The notes beneath the pieces were generated by a model. That model was not told the origin of the DNA, did not search any database, and saw only the letters and a list, made by a program, of their open reading frames with translations. Below are positions 62,703-64,000 of a stretch of 64,000 nt of DNA, piece after piece; position 1 is the first letter of the stretch, and each line of letters begins with the position of its first letter. The translations under genes and the position numbers were made by a program. The stretch covers positions 100,001 through 164,000 of the forward strand of contig JAOTON010002228.1 of the NCBI GenBank assembly GCA_034440635.1, written 5' to 3'. The stretch comes from Lepas anatifera (taxonomy: Eukaryota > Arthropoda > Thecostraca > Lepadidae).

Positions 62703-63420
62703 GATACCAAGCCTCTCCCAATTTCTCATTCCTGAAAGCTGGATGGTATTCGAGCGCCTGAATCTGAAAGATTCTGACATGAAATGGCTCCGTTGAGAAG
62801 CTAATGACTGGTATAGCTTCCCCTGTTTCAAGGTATTCCAGAACTTACTGTCGTGAATGGTCCCACAGAACGTGGTGTGAAGCTGGTGGAAGATTTCGTG
62901 AGCCACCTAAAGGGTAAACATATGAAACAGGATCTTCTTCTATCAGTACCAGAGCTCTTAAATATTTCGCAGGAGAATAGGGAGAAGCATCTGCCTCACG
63001 ACGTTCTCCAGCGTTAGTTACTAGAGAAAGGTTCGCCTCCGGAAGGCATTCCTGCTCTGTCGGGATTTAGAGTACTAGGGTGCTGAATATTTTAATTTCA
63101 GGTCTTTTGTGGAATAACATGTATTTGTATTGCGCTGCAAATACATCTGATAAGTAGATGCCTGCATGTTAAATCACATCTAACGCTCTTATACGCACGC
63201 ACATGCCAGGCTGTCTTTACTGGTAGGTTATGCACCCCTTTCATCCCAATTTAACAAGGCGAGACTGCAACGCCGGGTGGCCAATTGCGCCCGAAACATG
63301 AAATCTTTAACCGTGTCGAGGCGGTCTTATCCGCTGTCGTAGACGCTTGGAATGTGGCTCATTGAAATTAGAATTGAATATATAATGGGAAAAAAGTGGG
63401 TTCGAATCTGAAAATTTTTG
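62703..63420 (+). repeat. about 700-bp direct duplication, copy 2
   Basis: Partner of 59762-60475, including TGGTCCCACAGAACGTGGTGTG and the terminal AATATATAATGG segment. A few indels and substitutions separate them. Direct orientation, about 2.9 kb apart. Confidence 0.85.
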
Positions 63421-63747
63421 AACGACCCTGCTGTTAGCTCATCGAGGTTTTTTTTGCGGGCTGTCCAAGTTTTACTTGATCGTTGTATCTTTAATTTTTA
63501 TGTGGGTTTGCGGGCATGTCTGACCCATATTTCTGTTTGCCATAACAGTGCAGTGCAGTTTGCCATACGAATGCACTGCAGTGTAGGTTGGTCCAGTTTT
63601 GAGGTTCACTGGCCTTTGGCATCTGGTCAAGAGCGTTCGTTCATCCAGTCGCCATTTTTCATTCGTACAAATACATAGTCACTTTGTATCTGATGGACTT
63701 TCACGCCCTTGAGAACGTTTTGATCACATTTTGGATATAGGTACATT

Positions 63748-63918
63748 GCCGGAGCCGGAGCCAGAGCCGGAACCGGTCGGAGCCGACTATTTTTCCCGGA
63801 GCCGGAGCCGGAGCCGTTAGGACACTTGAACCCGGAACCGGAGCCGGAGCCGGAGCCGAAATCATAACCCCGAACCGGAGCCGGAGCCGTCCAAAATTGT
63901 CTCGGCTCCGCATCCCTG
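63748..63918. repeat. (CCGGAG)n hexamer array
   Basis: Imperfect GCCGGA/GAGCCG repeats with unique interruptions (TTTTTCCC, TTAGGACACTTG), ending CGGCTCCGCATCCCTG. Confidence 0.85.
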
Positions 63919-64000
63919 AAGAAAACAACCAAAATTTTACTAGTAGAAAACTTGAACCAACCTGGTATTCTAGGGCCTTGGATGACACCCTCTCCCTGGT

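Overview
This is eukaryotic, almost certainly arthropod, genomic DNA (a chelicerate or tick-like genome is my guess, not a demonstrated fact). The reasons are large amounts of intergenic and repeat DNA, a spliced transposase gene, pentameric TTAGG telomere-type repeats, mariner, pogo and hAT elements with arthropod-style termini, and an env-bearing Ty3/gypsy element with a baculovirus-F-like envelope. No rRNA, operon or intact host gene was seen. The only host-derived coding signal is a broken ubiquitin-specific protease (USP) fragment near 3.4-4.1 kb. The window is essentially a stack of nested mobile elements.

0-17.2 kb: a decayed mariner transposase cut by the window start (1-500, minus); a repeat family with palindromic ends (925-1870); a TTAA-flanked MITE (2109-2536); and the USP pseudogene. 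Next comes a dead minus-strand Ty3/gypsy element, gypsy A (4074-17219, 5-bp target duplication CCATC). Its reverse transcriptase is split by a hAT-type element (6667-15475, 8-bp duplication GGCCGCAC). That element carries a fold-back element with TTAGG-rich arms (8216-9259, 9-bp duplication CAGTTTTAG). This gives three levels of nesting with every junction readable.

17.2-20.8 kb: repeat-rich sequence with no gene, including a second copy of the palindromic-end family and a degenerate hammerhead-like motif.

20.8-37.4 kb: a hAT-like shell (20816-37434) holds two apparently young autonomous elements. The first is a pogo-type DNA transposon (22007-25967, TA target) with an uninterrupted two-exon transposase: a psq helix-turn-helix, a DD35D catalytic domain and a C-terminal PHD finger. 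The second is an env-containing Ty3/gypsy provirus (26028-37170) with 897-bp LTRs differing at two positions by my reading and a 5-bp AATGG duplication. The provirus has gag, pol, env (with a credible splice donor and acceptor) and, after env, a separate small gene encoding a chromodomain-like protein. That last gene is the most unusual item in the window.

37.4-57.6 kb: tandem and higher-order repeats. These are a hairpin minisatellite (37.5-38.3 kb), three arrays of a roughly 50-bp unit whose first unit begins with a hAT terminus, and repeated large blocks carrying TGCGCATGCGCA palindromes. A long-terminal-inverted-repeat element (41160-45322, ACTA duplication) is inserted in one of these blocks. 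It contains a degraded multi-exon gene of the invertebrate 'SDGxxxQYKN' transposase-like family. 57.6-64 kb: GC-rich duplicated segments, another hAT-like element (58755-59548), a roughly 700-bp direct duplication, and (CCGGAG)n arrays.
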